Shown: positions 8,244 to 17,012 of the stretch, piece by piece | Numbering within the stretch: position 1 is the first letter of the stretch | How the letters are laid out: each line of letters opens with the position of its first letter | Assembly: GCA_009781765.1 (NCBI GenBank) | Contig: WQVC01000007.1 | Location: forward strand, 1 to 49,043 | Origin: Defluviitaleaceae bacterium | GTDB lineage: Bacteria > Bacillota > Clostridia > Lachnospirales > WQUN01 | Length of the DNA stretch: 49,043 bases | Reading direction: 5' to 3' | Translations under genes and position numbers: made by a program | Notes under the pieces: model-generated | Told to the model about the DNA's origin: nothing | What the model saw: the letters and a program-made list of their open reading frames with translations, nothing else | Database searches by the model: none

Positions 8244-9188
8244 ATGGAAGCAACAACGAGTTTCCAACGCTACGTTGCAAAGAGGCGCGCAATGGCGGCG
8301 CACACGTTGCGAGAGATGGTAAAGCACAAGTGGCTGTATCTTTTTCTCGCGCCGTTCCTGATTGTTTTCGTGACGTTTACGCTCACGCCGGTTGTGATGT
8401 CGTTCGGGCTGAGCTTTACGTACTTCAACGTGCTTGAGCCGCCGCGATTTATCGGCTTTCAAAATTATTTGAACCTGTTCCTTACCGACGATATTTTCCT
8501 TATCGCCCTGCAAAACACGCTGATTATGGCGGTTATAACCGGGCCTGTCGGATACATTTTGGCGTTTTTGTTCGCGTGGTTTATAAATGAATTGCCGCGA
8601 TTTGTTCGCGCATTTGTTACCCTCGTTTTCTACGCGCCGACAATTGCGGGTTCAGCGTTTTTGGTGTGGGCGTTGGTTTTCACCGGGGACTCGATGGGGT
8701 ATTTGAATGCGTGGTTGTTGAGTTGGGGCGTGATTCGTGAACCCGTGCAGTGGCTTACAAACCCGGATTATATGATGACCGTTATCCTGATTGTTGTACT
8801 TTGGATGAGCCTCGGTGCGGGATTCTTGGCGTTTATCGCGGGTCTTTCAACGATTGACGAGTCGTTATACGAAGCCGGGCTTGTTGACGGCGTAACGAAT
8901 CGTTGGCAGGAACTTTGGTTCATCACCTTGCCGAATATGCAGGGAATGCTTATGTTCGGTGCGGTTATGGCGATTATGGCGAGCTTCGCCGTTGGTGAAG
9001 TCACGCAGGCACTTGCGGGCTTCCCGTCAACTGACTACGCGGTACACACCGTCGTAAACCATCTTATCGACTACGGCGCGATACGCTTCGAACTCGGTTA
9101 CGCTTCCGCAATCGCAACGATTTTGTTCGTTGTAATGATTTACACAAAAATTTTGGTCGGCAAATTTATCGGAAAAATAGGTCAATAG
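8244..9188 (+). CDS. Sugar ABC transporter permease (MalF/UgpA type)
   Basis: A 314-residue inner-membrane permease of the CUT1 carbohydrate family. Six hydrophobic segments can be read, the first at about residues 30-55 (WLYLFLAPFLIVFVTFTL). The cytoplasmic EAA loop that docks the ATPase is YEAGLVDGVTNRWQELWFI, near residue 210. The ATG at 8244 lies eight bases after AGGAG; an upstream TTG is too close to that site. It starts 11 bases after the binding-protein gene and is followed 12 bases on by its partner permease. No ATPase gene is linked, so a shared MsmX-like ATPase encoded elsewhere is likely. Confidence 0.9.
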   Translation: MEATTSFQRYVAKRRAMAAHTLREMVKHKWLYLFLAPFLIVFVTFTLTPVVMSFGLSFTYFNVLEPPRFIGFQNYLNLFLTDDIFLIALQNTLIMAVITGPVGYILAFLFAWFINELPRFVRAFVTLVFYAPTIAGSAFLVWALVFTGDSMGYLNAWLLSWGVIREPVQWLTNPDYMMTVILIVVLWMSLGAGFLAFIAGLSTIDESLYEAGLVDGVTNRWQELWFITLPNMQGMLMFGAVMAIMASFAVGEVTQALAGFPSTDYAVHTVVNHLIDYGAIRFELGYASAIATILFVVMIYTKILVGKFIGKIGQ

Positions 9189-9200
9189 GGGGGATTATTT

Positions 9201-10130
9201 ATGGACACATTAACTCAACGGAATCAGGTTGCCCTTGACAGAATCAGGCGAAGAAAGGGCAGAGCATCACGAGCGTTGCGTAAACCCAATCGCTCACTCG
9301 GCGGCGACATTTTTATCTGGATAATTTTAGCGATATTCGGCGCGTTTTTCGCGTTCCCCCTCGTGTTTAACATTAACAATGCCTTCAAACCGCTCGACGA
9401 AATTTTTATTTTTCCGCCGAACCTTTTTGTAATCAATCCGACAATGAATAATCTCTTGGATTTGTTTGTTCTTATGTCGCGCTCGTGGGTTACGTTTACG
9501 CGCTACGTTTTCAATACCGTTTACATTACGGCAATGGGGACTTTCGGGCATTTGTTTTTTGCATCGCTCGGAGCGTTTGCCGTAAGTAAATACGAGTTCC
9601 CCGGCAGTAAATTTTTCTTCGGGCTGATTATCACAACTTTGATGTTTAACCCGTTTGTTTTGCAAATTCCGAACTTTTTAATTTTGGCGCAAATCGGTTG
9701 GATTGACACGCACTGGGCGGTAATAATCCCTGCTTTCGGAATGCCGCTCGGTTTCTTCCTTTTAAAGCAGTTTATGGACACGATTCCGATGTCGCTTGTT
9801 GAGGCGGCAAAAATCGACGGCGCAAGCGAATGGTACATTTACGCGCGAATTGTAATGCCGCTTGTAAAGCCCGCACTCTTAACTGCGCTTGTTTTCTCGA
9901 TTCAGGCACTGTGGAACAATCCGCAGCATCTTTTCATCCACACCGAACAGCTTAAAACCCTGCCCCTTGCGATTCAGCAAATTATCGGCAGCCCCCACGC
10001 GCCGAATATCGCGCGTCAGGGCATAAACGCGGCGGGCGTTTTGGTAATGATGGTTGTACCGATTATCATTTTCATATCTGCCCAAAGCAATATTTTGAGA
10101 ACGATGGCCAGTTCCGGCATTAAGGAGTGA
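9201..10130 (+). CDS. Sugar ABC transporter permease (MalG type)
   Basis: A 309-residue partner permease with six predicted helices and a basic N-terminal tail. The EAA loop is VEAAKIDGASEWYIYARIV near residue 195, followed by MPLVKPAL, as in MalG-like CUT1 subunits. A GGGGGGA ribosome site lies nine bases before the ATG. Its end overlaps the candidate start region of the next gene (GAGTGATGG), so expression of the NHL/TPR protein is probably coupled. With the product at 8244 it should form the membrane pore for the binding protein at 5143. Confidence 0.9.
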   Translation: MDTLTQRNQVALDRIRRRKGRASRALRKPNRSLGGDIFIWIILAIFGAFFAFPLVFNINNAFKPLDEIFIFPPNLFVINPTMNNLLDLFVLMSRSWVTFTRYVFNTVYITAMGTFGHLFFASLGAFAVSKYEFPGSKFFFGLIITTLMFNPFVLQIPNFLILAQIGWIDTHWAVIIPAFGMPLGFFLLKQFMDTIPMSLVEAAKIDGASEWYIYARIVMPLVKPALLTALVFSIQALWNNPQHLFIHTEQLKTLPLAIQQIIGSPHAPNIARQGINAAGVLVMMVVPIIIFISAQSNILRTMASSGIKE

Positions 10131-10135
10131 TGGAG

Positions 10136-11686
10136 ATGCAAAATGAAAATTTTAAAAACAATCAACGAATTGTTGATGTGCGACAAGTGAGAAAATTTAT
10201 TTGCTTCGTCTTGATTTCCGCCCTCGCGGTCGGTGCGTTGCCTCTTTCCGCACTTGCAACCGGCCCGACAAATTTCACCTACACGTACAACCAGTGGGGT
10301 TCGCCGATTCCTTCGCCGGACGCTTATCGCGTAACGGCGTACATCTTAGGGCAGCATTTGGAATTTAACGGCGAAAACGTGGGGGCGTTTCGTGAGCCGC
10401 AAGATTTACACGTTCACGGAAGTTTATTGTATCTCGTTGATACGGGAAACAACCGAATTATCGTTTTGGATTTTGCCGAGGAAACAACCGTTGTTGCGAT
10501 TCATTCTTCCGCGATGTTGGACGGTGCGGAAATCACGTTTAACAGGCCGTACGGTATTTTCGTGTCGGAGTGGTATGCGAGTTACGGGGAAATTTGGCTT
10601 GCCGATACGATGAATCAGCGTGTTTTGCACATGGACGCGGATTGGAATGTGTTGCAGGTAATCGGGCATCCCGGCATTTACGGAACAAGTTTGCTTGAGG
10701 AAGACAGCAACTTTCTGCCAAATAAGGTTGTCGTTGATTTTTCCGGGCGTCTTTTTGTGCAAACACGACATGTAAACCGCGGACTTATGGAATTTGACCG
10801 CGACGGAACTTTTGCGGGCTACATGGGTGCGCCGGAGGTTGTTGTAGGGCCGGCGGACGTGTTTTGGCGGGCGATTGCCACGCAGGCGCAACGCGACCAA
10901 AGGCTTCTTAACGTTCCGGTTGAGTACAATAATTTATACATCGACAGCGAAGGCTTCATTTTCGTAACAACGGCGCAGGAAGATATCCACAATCCGGTTT
11001 CGCGGCTTAATGCGATGGGCGACGATATTATGATTCGCAACGGTTGGACTGACCCCATCGGTGATGTATGGTGGGGGACGGGTGCAGACCGCTCCGGGCC
11101 GAGCGAACTGGTTGCCGTAACAACTCTGCCCCACGATATTTTCGTTGTGTTCGACCGTAATCGCGGGCGGCTTTTCGCCTATGATTCGCAGGGGCATTTG
11201 CTTTACGTGTGGGGCGGACCCGGAAATCGCGAAGGTTTTTTCACATTCCCCACTGCTCTTGCAAGCATGGGTTACACGATTTTTGCACTCGACGGCGGGC
11301 AGGGGCCGAATTTGGGCGCACTTACCCGTTTCGATTTAACGGAGTACGGTGAGCTGATAAAACATGCTTTTGAGATGTATCAGCGCGGGCAGTACGAAGA
11401 AAGTTATTCGTACTGGAACGATGTTTTGCGCATGAACGGAAATTTCGGGCTTGCGTATATCGGCATTGCGCGGGCGCACTTGCGTATGGGAAATTATCGC
11501 GAAGCGATGCATTTTTTCCGTCTGCAAAGTGATTATCTCGGGTACGGGCGTGCGTTTAACTTTTATCGACGCATATGGATGGAGCAAAATTTTTGGATAT
11601 TGGCGGTGGTTGTCGGCGTTGCAATTGTTGTTCCGCCGGTGATAAAAATTGTGCTGAAGTTGCGAAGGGAGATTAACGAATCATGA
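10136..11686 (+). CDS. Secreted NHL-propeller/TPR protein with C-terminal membrane anchor
   Basis: A 516-residue envelope protein. A basic N-terminus and hydrophobic segment ending LPLSALATG (about 23-44) act as a signal peptide. Residues about 75-380 contain NHL-type beta-propeller blades, with repeats such as DLHVHGSLLYLVDTGNNRIIV and GEIWLADTMNQRVLHMD. Two TPR-like helices follow (HAFEMYQRGQYEESYSYWND, ARAHLRMGNYREAMHFFRLQ), then one membrane helix (about 478-500) and a basic tail. The ATG at 10136 is chosen because it lies eight bases after AAGGAG; a GTG at 10127 and an ATG at 10130 are alternatives. It is co-directional with and overlapped by the YIP1 gene. The function is unknown; sensing or scaffolding of the transporter is inferred from position only. 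Confidence 0.75.
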   Translation: MQNENFKNNQRIVDVRQVRKFICFVLISALAVGALPLSALATGPTNFTYTYNQWGSPIPSPDAYRVTAYILGQHLEFNGENVGAFREPQDLHVHGSLLYLVDTGNNRIIVLDFAEETTVVAIHSSAMLDGAEITFNRPYGIFVSEWYASYGEIWLADTMNQRVLHMDADWNVLQVIGHPGIYGTSLLEEDSNFLPNKVVVDFSGRLFVQTRHVNRGLMEFDRDGTFAGYMGAPEVVVGPADVFWRAIATQAQRDQRLLNVPVEYNNLYIDSEGFIFVTTAQEDIHNPVSRLNAMGDDIMIRNGWTDPIGDVWWGTGADRSGPSELVAVTTLPHDIFVVFDRNRGRLFAYDSQGHLLYVWGGPGNREGFFTFPTALASMGYTIFALDGGQGPNLGALTRFDLTEYGELIKHAFEMYQRGQYEESYSYWNDVLRMNGNFGLAYIGIARAHLRMGNYREAMHFFRLQSDYLGYGRAFNFYRRIWMEQNFWILAVVVGVAIVVPPVIKIVLKLRREINES

Positions 11687-12354
11687 CGGCTGTAAAAAAA
11701 CATATATCAAGTGAAGCTGTTTCGAATTATTTTCGAAGCCTTGCGTTCTCCCTTTACACAATGCGCAGGCCGCTTGACGGGTTTTGGGATTTGGTTCACG
11801 AAAAACGCGGAAGCATGGCGGCGGCGCACACGATTGTAATTTTATCGATTTTGGTGCAAACCGTTTATGTAACGCAGTCGAATTTTTGGTGGATAGATAT
11901 TCCCATGGAAGCGTTCAGTTCGGTTTACCTTGTGCTGAATATGGTTCTGCCGCTGTTGCTGTTTTCGCTTGCAAACTGGTGTCTGACGACGCTTTTCGAC
12001 GGCAAGGGGCGCATAAGCGATATTTATATGGCATATGCGTATGCGATGGTTCCGCAAACGCTTATTCGCATCGCCATTGTTCCGATGACATTCATCCTTA
12101 CAGCGGATGAAGTGATGATTCCGATTATGTTGTTTCAAATCGGCGAGGTTTGGTTCGTAATTTTGATTTTGTGTGCGATGAAGCAAATTCACGATTACAC
12201 CTTCGGAAAGGCGTTGCTCACAACGCTTGTAAGCCTTGTGGCAATAGGTGTCATGGTATTTATTTTCCTTATGTTTTTTGCGGTTGTGAGTGATGGCATT
12301 GCGTATTTTTACTCACTCGGGCAAGAGTTAATGTTCAGAATCCGTCGAGGGTAG
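11683..12354 (+). CDS. YIP1-family membrane protein
   Basis: A 223-residue polytopic protein with about five hydrophobic helices and a cytosolic N-terminus. The region FWDLVHEKRGSMAAAHTIV and the later MAYAYAMVPQTLIRI fit the bacterial YIP1 family, whose members are short multi-pass proteins of unknown function. The ATG overlaps the stop of the NHL/TPR gene (ATGA), and the next gene begins nine bases after its stop. From family memory, YIP1, NHL/TPR and DUF5696 genes recur together beside CUT1 permeases in other Firmicutes, so they probably serve one machine. The assignment is moderately sure; the role is not known. Confidence 0.65.
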   Translation: MTAVKKHISSEAVSNYFRSLAFSLYTMRRPLDGFWDLVHEKRGSMAAAHTIVILSILVQTVYVTQSNFWWIDIPMEAFSSVYLVLNMVLPLLLFSLANWCLTTLFDGKGRISDIYMAYAYAMVPQTLIRIAIVPMTFILTADEVMIPIMLFQIGEVWFVILILCAMKQIHDYTFGKALLTTLVSLVAIGVMVFIFLMFFAVVSDGIAYFYSLGQELMFRIRRG

Positions 12355-12363
12355 GTGATGACA

Positions 12364-14937
12364 ATGAAAAAATGGTTTGCCGGTTTGTTTTTGGCAATTG
12401 CGGTAATGTTTATTTTTTCCGGATGTACAGTGCGAGTTCGCGAGGGTGGCGAAATTGTGATTTTTGAACGGGCTGACAACACTCCGCCCGTTGTTCACAT
12501 CGAAAACGAGTATCTGCGTTTGGAATTTTTGACGGAAACGGCAGAAATTATTCTGCGTGAACTCGGCACGGATAATTATTGGCGTTCGACGCCCGAAGAC
12601 GTTGAGCTTGACGTCAACGACCACACTGTCGGGTTTTCCGCAATCGAAAGTTTTTTTGCGCAAAGCATGTTTGTTTTGGAATGGGAAAGTCGCACCGGCG
12701 TGAATCGGCCGTTTGACACATACCGTTACTCAGTGCAAACAAGCCGTTTCGAGCATGAAATTTTAAGCCCGACGGAAATGGAATTACGTTTTACGGTGTC
12801 CGACCTCGCTGAATCTTTCGAACTTCCCGACGCAATTTACGAACACCGCCTTCTGGAATTTTTGGAAAATCTGTCGGGCTTAAACGGAGGGCGCGTTTTG
12901 CGTACGTTCGGCGTTGACCCGATTTCGCTTGACAATTTGCCGAGTCATCTGTCGCGTGACGAGGCGTTGTTGTATTTCCCCACGCTCGCTGACGGGTACT
13001 CGATTTTCCTGCTCGACATCGACACCCCTCCTGACCAACTCGAACGCGCACAAAATTTATTGCGCGAGGCAGGTTACACCTATGAAGAATGGGTCGCGGA
13101 CATGGAATATTTCAACGTGCCGATGCATCTTGAGCAAGCCGCTTTCAATTTAATTATGCGTCTTGAGCTTGACCGGAACAACATGGTTGTAACAATTCCG
13201 ATGCGCTCAATAACTTATGTTCCCGCGTTTATGCCGACGCAGCTTACGGTTTTGCCGTATTTCGGCGCGGGTCGCGCTACCGATGACGGCTACCTGTTTG
13301 TTCCCGACGGTTCGGGCGCGTTAATGTATTTTGACAGTATGCGCCACACGCAGGGGCTTTATTTCAACCGGGTTTTCGGTTGGGATGAGGCGATTATTCG
13401 CGACGCGGTTTTGCACGATAATCGTGCGCCGTTCCCGGTTTTCGGCGTTTACAGAAACGGTTCGACTCTTACCGGCATAATCGAAACGGGCGCGTCATAC
13501 GGCTCGATTCGCGCGGAAGTTGCGGGCATGGGTTCGCCTTACAGCCGTGTGCATCCGCTGTTCAGATTGCTTCACGGTGCGCCGCTTGATGTTCGCGGGC
13601 GCACAAGCGATTCCATGTACATGCACGAGTGGGATTTGCCGGATGAGGATATCGTGATTCGCTATGTTGTAACTCGCGGCGACGGATATGTCGGAATGGC
13701 ACATGCGTATCGTGACTTTTTAATTGAGCGTTACGAGTGGCTCGGCGAGCGTGTTCAGGAGCCGGTTTACGCGATGGTGGAATTTTTGGGTGCAGCACTT
13801 TCGCCGCAGCATGTTTTGGGTTTCCCGATTGACCGCCCGTATCCGCTCACGACATACGACCGCGCTGCCGAAATGATGCAAACTTTGTACGATTACGGTT
13901 GGCGAAATCTTCATATAAAAATGCGCGGTGCGCATAATGATTCGATAGACCACCTTGTTCCGTCAAGCCTTGATTTGATTTCGCAACTCGGCGGACGGCG
14001 CGGTTTTGAAAACATGCGTGACACTGCCGAACGTTTGGGATTTGAATTTTATCTTGAAGGCGACTTTGTTTTCATGCGCAGCGATAAAATGTTTGACGGT
14101 TTCAGCCCGATGCGTGATGCGGCGCGGCAAGCGAACCGCGAACGTGCCGAACATGCCGGTTTCAGTCATGTTTACTTCGGCGCGTTGGGAACGGGGAATT
14201 GGCTCTCCGACCCCGTTGTGATTGCGCGTCCGGCATTTACGATTCAGCTTGCGGAAAATTTTGTGGAAGATGCGGCACGGCGCGGAGTCAACAATATGGC
14301 TTTCCGAAGCATGGCGAGCGCGCTTTCCGGCGACTTCAACGAAGACCGCCACGTTACCCGCGAATATGCCATGAACATGCGGGTGGATTTCTTGGAAAGT
14401 TTGCGCGAAGGCGACACGGGAATTTGGCTTAACTACGGATTTTCATATGGCGCGCCTTTTGCCGACGTAATAACCGGGATGCCCCTTTCCGACCAAAATT
14501 TCGGCATAACCGACGTTACTGTACCGTTTTATCAAATTGCGTTGCACGGGCTCGTTCCTTTTGCGGGGCGTCCGCTGAACTTAGCGGAAGATAATTCGTA
14601 TCACTTTTTGAAAAGCATCGAATCGGGGGCGGCGTTATTTTTCAGCTTCAAAGACGTTCCCACGGCGGATTTGCTTGTAACGCGCTATCGCAGGTATTTT
14701 GCCAATGAATTTGAGCGTTGGCACGAAATTGCAAACGAGCGTTTCACCGAGCATCGTGATACGTTCGGGCATTTGTACAATCAATTCATCGTTGACCATC
14801 AAATTTTGAATCGCGTGGGCGGCGTAACCGTTACCGTTTACGAAGACGGCACTCGCGTTTACGTAAACACCACGACCACGAATTTTGAAACCGAAACGGG
14901 CGTAATGCTCGACGCAATGTCATTCGAAGTCAGATAG
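12364..14937 (+). CDS. Large lipoprotein, DUF5696-like
   Basis: An 857-residue lipoprotein. Its signal peptide ends in the lipobox IFSGC at about residue 22, so it is lipid-anchored outside the membrane. The central block LPYFGAGRATDDGYLFVPDG continuing into SGALMYF, and the later MRFRS-like helical/barrel part (about 470-740), fit the DUF5696 family as I remember it. The C-terminal half alternates strands and helices in a way that could be a TIM-barrel hydrolase, but I cannot name catalytic residues. The ATG at 12364 is preferred because AGGTGA lies five bases upstream and it gives a clean signal peptide; ATG 12358 and GTG 12355 are alternatives. It sits between the two permease pairs. A role in binding or processing polysaccharide is inferred. 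Confidence 0.7.
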   Translation: MKKWFAGLFLAIAVMFIFSGCTVRVREGGEIVIFERADNTPPVVHIENEYLRLEFLTETAEIILRELGTDNYWRSTPEDVELDVNDHTVGFSAIESFFAQSMFVLEWESRTGVNRPFDTYRYSVQTSRFEHEILSPTEMELRFTVSDLAESFELPDAIYEHRLLEFLENLSGLNGGRVLRTFGVDPISLDNLPSHLSRDEALLYFPTLADGYSIFLLDIDTPPDQLERAQNLLREAGYTYEEWVADMEYFNVPMHLEQAAFNLIMRLELDRNNMVVTIPMRSITYVPAFMPTQLTVLPYFGAGRATDDGYLFVPDGSGALMYFDSMRHTQGLYFNRVFGWDEAIIRDAVLHDNRAPFPVFGVYRNGSTLTGIIETGASYGSIRAEVAGMGSPYSRVHPLFRLLHGAPLDVRGRTSDSMYMHEWDLPDEDIVIRYVVTRGDGYVGMAHAYRDFLIERYEWLGERVQEPVYAMVEFLGAALSPQHVLGFPIDRPYPLTTYDRAAEMMQTLYDYGWRNLHIKMRGAHNDSIDHLVPSSLDLISQLGGRRGFENMRDTAERLGFEFYLEGDFVFMRSDKMFDGFSPMRDAARQANRERAEHAGFSHVYFGALGTGNWLSDPVVIARPAFTIQLAENFVEDAARRGVNNMAFRSMASALSGDFNEDRHVTREYAMNMRVDFLESLREGDTGIWLNYGFSYGAPFADVITGMPLSDQNFGITDVTVPFYQIALHGLVPFAGRPLNLAEDNSYHFLKSIESGAALFFSFKDVPTADLLVTRYRRYFANEFERWHEIANERFTEHRDTFGHLYNQFIVDHQILNRVGGVTVTVYEDGTRVYVNTTTTNFETETGVMLDAMSFEVR

Positions 14938-14953
14938 ACAGGAGGAGATAACC

Positions 14954-15928
14954 TTGGACAAAGCTGCAAAACCCGCCACCCGCGGCATGACAATGGCGGG
15001 AAAAAACGCCGTATCGGGGTATTTGTTTATCGCACCGTTTATAATCGGGTTTATTTCGTTTATGGCGTATCCGTTGTATCAAACTGTTCGCATGTCGGTG
15101 TCCGACGTGCGCTTGGATTTGGAAAATAACGGGTTCAGCATGGAGTTGCTCCCGAGTGTTCGCAACGTTGAAGATGAATCGTTTTTAGCGGCACTGTTTT
15201 CGAATTTCCGACGTGCATTTTTTGAAGACGCGGAATTTACGCGAGCAATAGTTGAGGAGTTAGGCTCAATGCTGTTGCTTGTGCCGGCGATTGTTATATT
15301 CAGCCTGTTTATTGCCGTTTTACTTAACAGGAAATTTTTCGGGCGTGGATTTGTACGTGCGGTTTTCTTCCTGCCGGTAATTTTGGCAAGCGGCGTGTTG
15401 GTCGGTATTGAATCAAACAATGCGATGCTTATCGCGGTTCAGCAGCAAATTCAAGACCAAAACGCGATGCAGGCGGGCGTAACCGGCGTAATTGAGGATA
15501 TGCTCGACAACATGGTTGGCGGCGCGGGTATCGGCGATTTTCTCGAGTACATTTTGGATATTATCAACCAGATTTACACAATCGCGATGGCCAGCGGAAT
15601 ACAAATTCTGATTTTCCTCGCGGGATTGCAAACCATTAACCCCAGCATTTACGAAGCTGCAAGCATTGAAGGCGCGACGGGTTGGGAAAATTTTTGGAAG
15701 ATAACTTTCCCGATGATTTCTCCGATGATTCTCGTTGTTGTTGTGTACTCGGTAATCGACTTTATGGTGCGAACCGACGGCGAAGTTATGGAAATGGTTG
15801 AATTTGCAATGCAACTTAACGAATTTGGATTCAGCTCGGCGATGGCAATAAGTTTCTTCTTTATTATTGCTGCGATTTTGGGCGTTGCGGGATTCATTAT
15901 TTCAAGGTTGGTGTATTATTATGACTAA
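14954..15928 (+). CDS. Sugar ABC transporter permease, second pair (MalF type)
   Basis: A 324-residue CUT1 permease. It begins with TTG seven bases after GGAGGAG, the only start with a good ribosome site. The EAA loop is YEAASIEGATGWENFWKIT, followed by FPMISPM. Compared with the first pair it has a long loop after helix 1 (about 50-95) and a second acidic, Met/Gln-rich stretch (about 157-200, containing DQNAMQAG and MVGGAGIGDFLEY), both probably outside the membrane. Such insertions are unusual for the family and could contact the DUF5696-like lipoprotein. Its end overlaps the next permease gene by eight bases. Confidence 0.88.
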   Translation: MDKAAKPATRGMTMAGKNAVSGYLFIAPFIIGFISFMAYPLYQTVRMSVSDVRLDLENNGFSMELLPSVRNVEDESFLAALFSNFRRAFFEDAEFTRAIVEELGSMLLLVPAIVIFSLFIAVLLNRKFFGRGFVRAVFFLPVILASGVLVGIESNNAMLIAVQQQIQDQNAMQAGVTGVIEDMLDNMVGGAGIGDFLEYILDIINQIYTIAMASGIQILIFLAGLQTINPSIYEAASIEGATGWENFWKITFPMISPMILVVVVYSVIDFMVRTDGEVMEMVEFAMQLNEFGFSSAMAISFFFIIAAILGVAGFIISRLVYYYD

Positions 15929-16964
15929 TGCGGCGGCGGCAGGGTCCGCGAATGAAAAAAAACAAGGATTTTTTGCGCGATATTGGGCGCGAAACAAAGC
16001 GACGGACAACAATTATCTGCTTAAACGCGATGTTGCGCGGATTGCGGCGGGGATTTTTACAACCGTGTTGCTTTTCGGGTTGTGTTTCTTGATTTTGCAG
16101 CCGCTTTTGCTCCAATTTTCGAACAGTATTATGTCGCGCAATGATTTATTCGACCCCACGGTTATTTCGATTCCGCGCGAGCCGACGCTTTTAAATTACC
16201 AAACCGCAACGCGCCTTATGAGCTATTGGGGGTCGCTGTTTAACTCGCTGTGGGTTACCGCGCTTGTTGCAGTTTTGCAAATTGTTGCGTGTACGCTTGT
16301 TGCGTACGGGTTTGCGAGGTTCGAATTTCCGCTCAAGCGGTTTTGGTTTGCCTGCGTAATTTTGACGGTGCTTGTTCCGCCGCAGGTTATTCGTTCGCCG
16401 CTGTTTTTGAATTTCCATTTCTTCGATTTCTTCGGGCTTGTGACGCTTTTTACCGAGCCGCTGATGCTTACGAACACGCTGACCGGCTATTTAATTTTGT
16501 CGGCGACGGCAATGGGGCTTCGAAACGGGTTGTATATCTTCATGCTTCGGCAATATTTTCGCAACATGCCCAAAGAGCTTGAAGAATCTGCGTGGGTTGA
16601 CGGTTGCGGAAAATTGCGCACGTTTGTTCAAATTATGCTTCCCGACGCCGTACCGATGCTTGTTTCGTGCTTTTTGTTCGCTTTCGTTTGGCAGTGGACG
16701 GACGGTTTTTACACGTCGATGTTCCTGCGCGAATACGGCGTAATGGCGGTTCAAATGGCGGGGCTCGGCGATGCATTTCACTTCGATTATGTGCGGCAGG
16801 TTGCTGCGGCAACCGGTACGCAGGGTGCCGCGCCGCCGATTGCACTTTTGCAAGCGGTTATTTCAACCGGTGTGCTTATAGGAATCGCTCCGGTTATCGT
16901 GATTTATCTTTTCGCGCAGCGATATTTTGTTGAAAGTATCGGGCAAAGCGGAATAAAAATGTAA
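15921..16964 (+). CDS. Sugar ABC transporter permease, second pair (MalG type)
   Basis: A 347-residue partner permease with six helices and a long cytosolic N-terminal tail rich in Ala, Lys and Arg. The EAA-loop region reads ELEESAWVDGCGKLRTF then LPDAVPML; the usual EAA is replaced by EES, but the G at the conserved position remains. The ATG at 15921, inside the end of the previous gene, is chosen because AAGGTTGGTG lies seven bases upstream. An in-frame upstream start would overlap far into the preceding gene. Together with 14954 it forms the second pore of the locus, presumably served by the binding lipoprotein at 17013. Confidence 0.88.
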   Translation: MTNAAAAGSANEKKQGFFARYWARNKATDNNYLLKRDVARIAAGIFTTVLLFGLCFLILQPLLLQFSNSIMSRNDLFDPTVISIPREPTLLNYQTATRLMSYWGSLFNSLWVTALVAVLQIVACTLVAYGFARFEFPLKRFWFACVILTVLVPPQVIRSPLFLNFHFFDFFGLVTLFTEPLMLTNTLTGYLILSATAMGLRNGLYIFMLRQYFRNMPKELEESAWVDGCGKLRTFVQIMLPDAVPMLVSCFLFAFVWQWTDGFYTSMFLREYGVMAVQMAGLGDAFHFDYVRQVAAATGTQGAAPPIALLQAVISTGVLIGIAPVIVIYLFAQRYFVESIGQSGIKM

Positions 16965-16990
16965 TTATAAGCCCTCGCGGGTTTTATAAT
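16964..16990 (+). promoter_or_regulatory. Intercistronic hairpin before binding lipoprotein
   Basis: ATTATAA-G-CCC, loop TCGC, GGG-T-TTATAAT form a compact stem-loop directly after the permease stop. It has no T-run, so it is more likely an mRNA-stabilising or processing hairpin than a terminator. Such hairpins often let a binding-protein gene be expressed differently from its permeases. Confidence 0.45.
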
Positions 16991-17012
16991 AAAATGTGAG
17001 AGGAGAATAAAA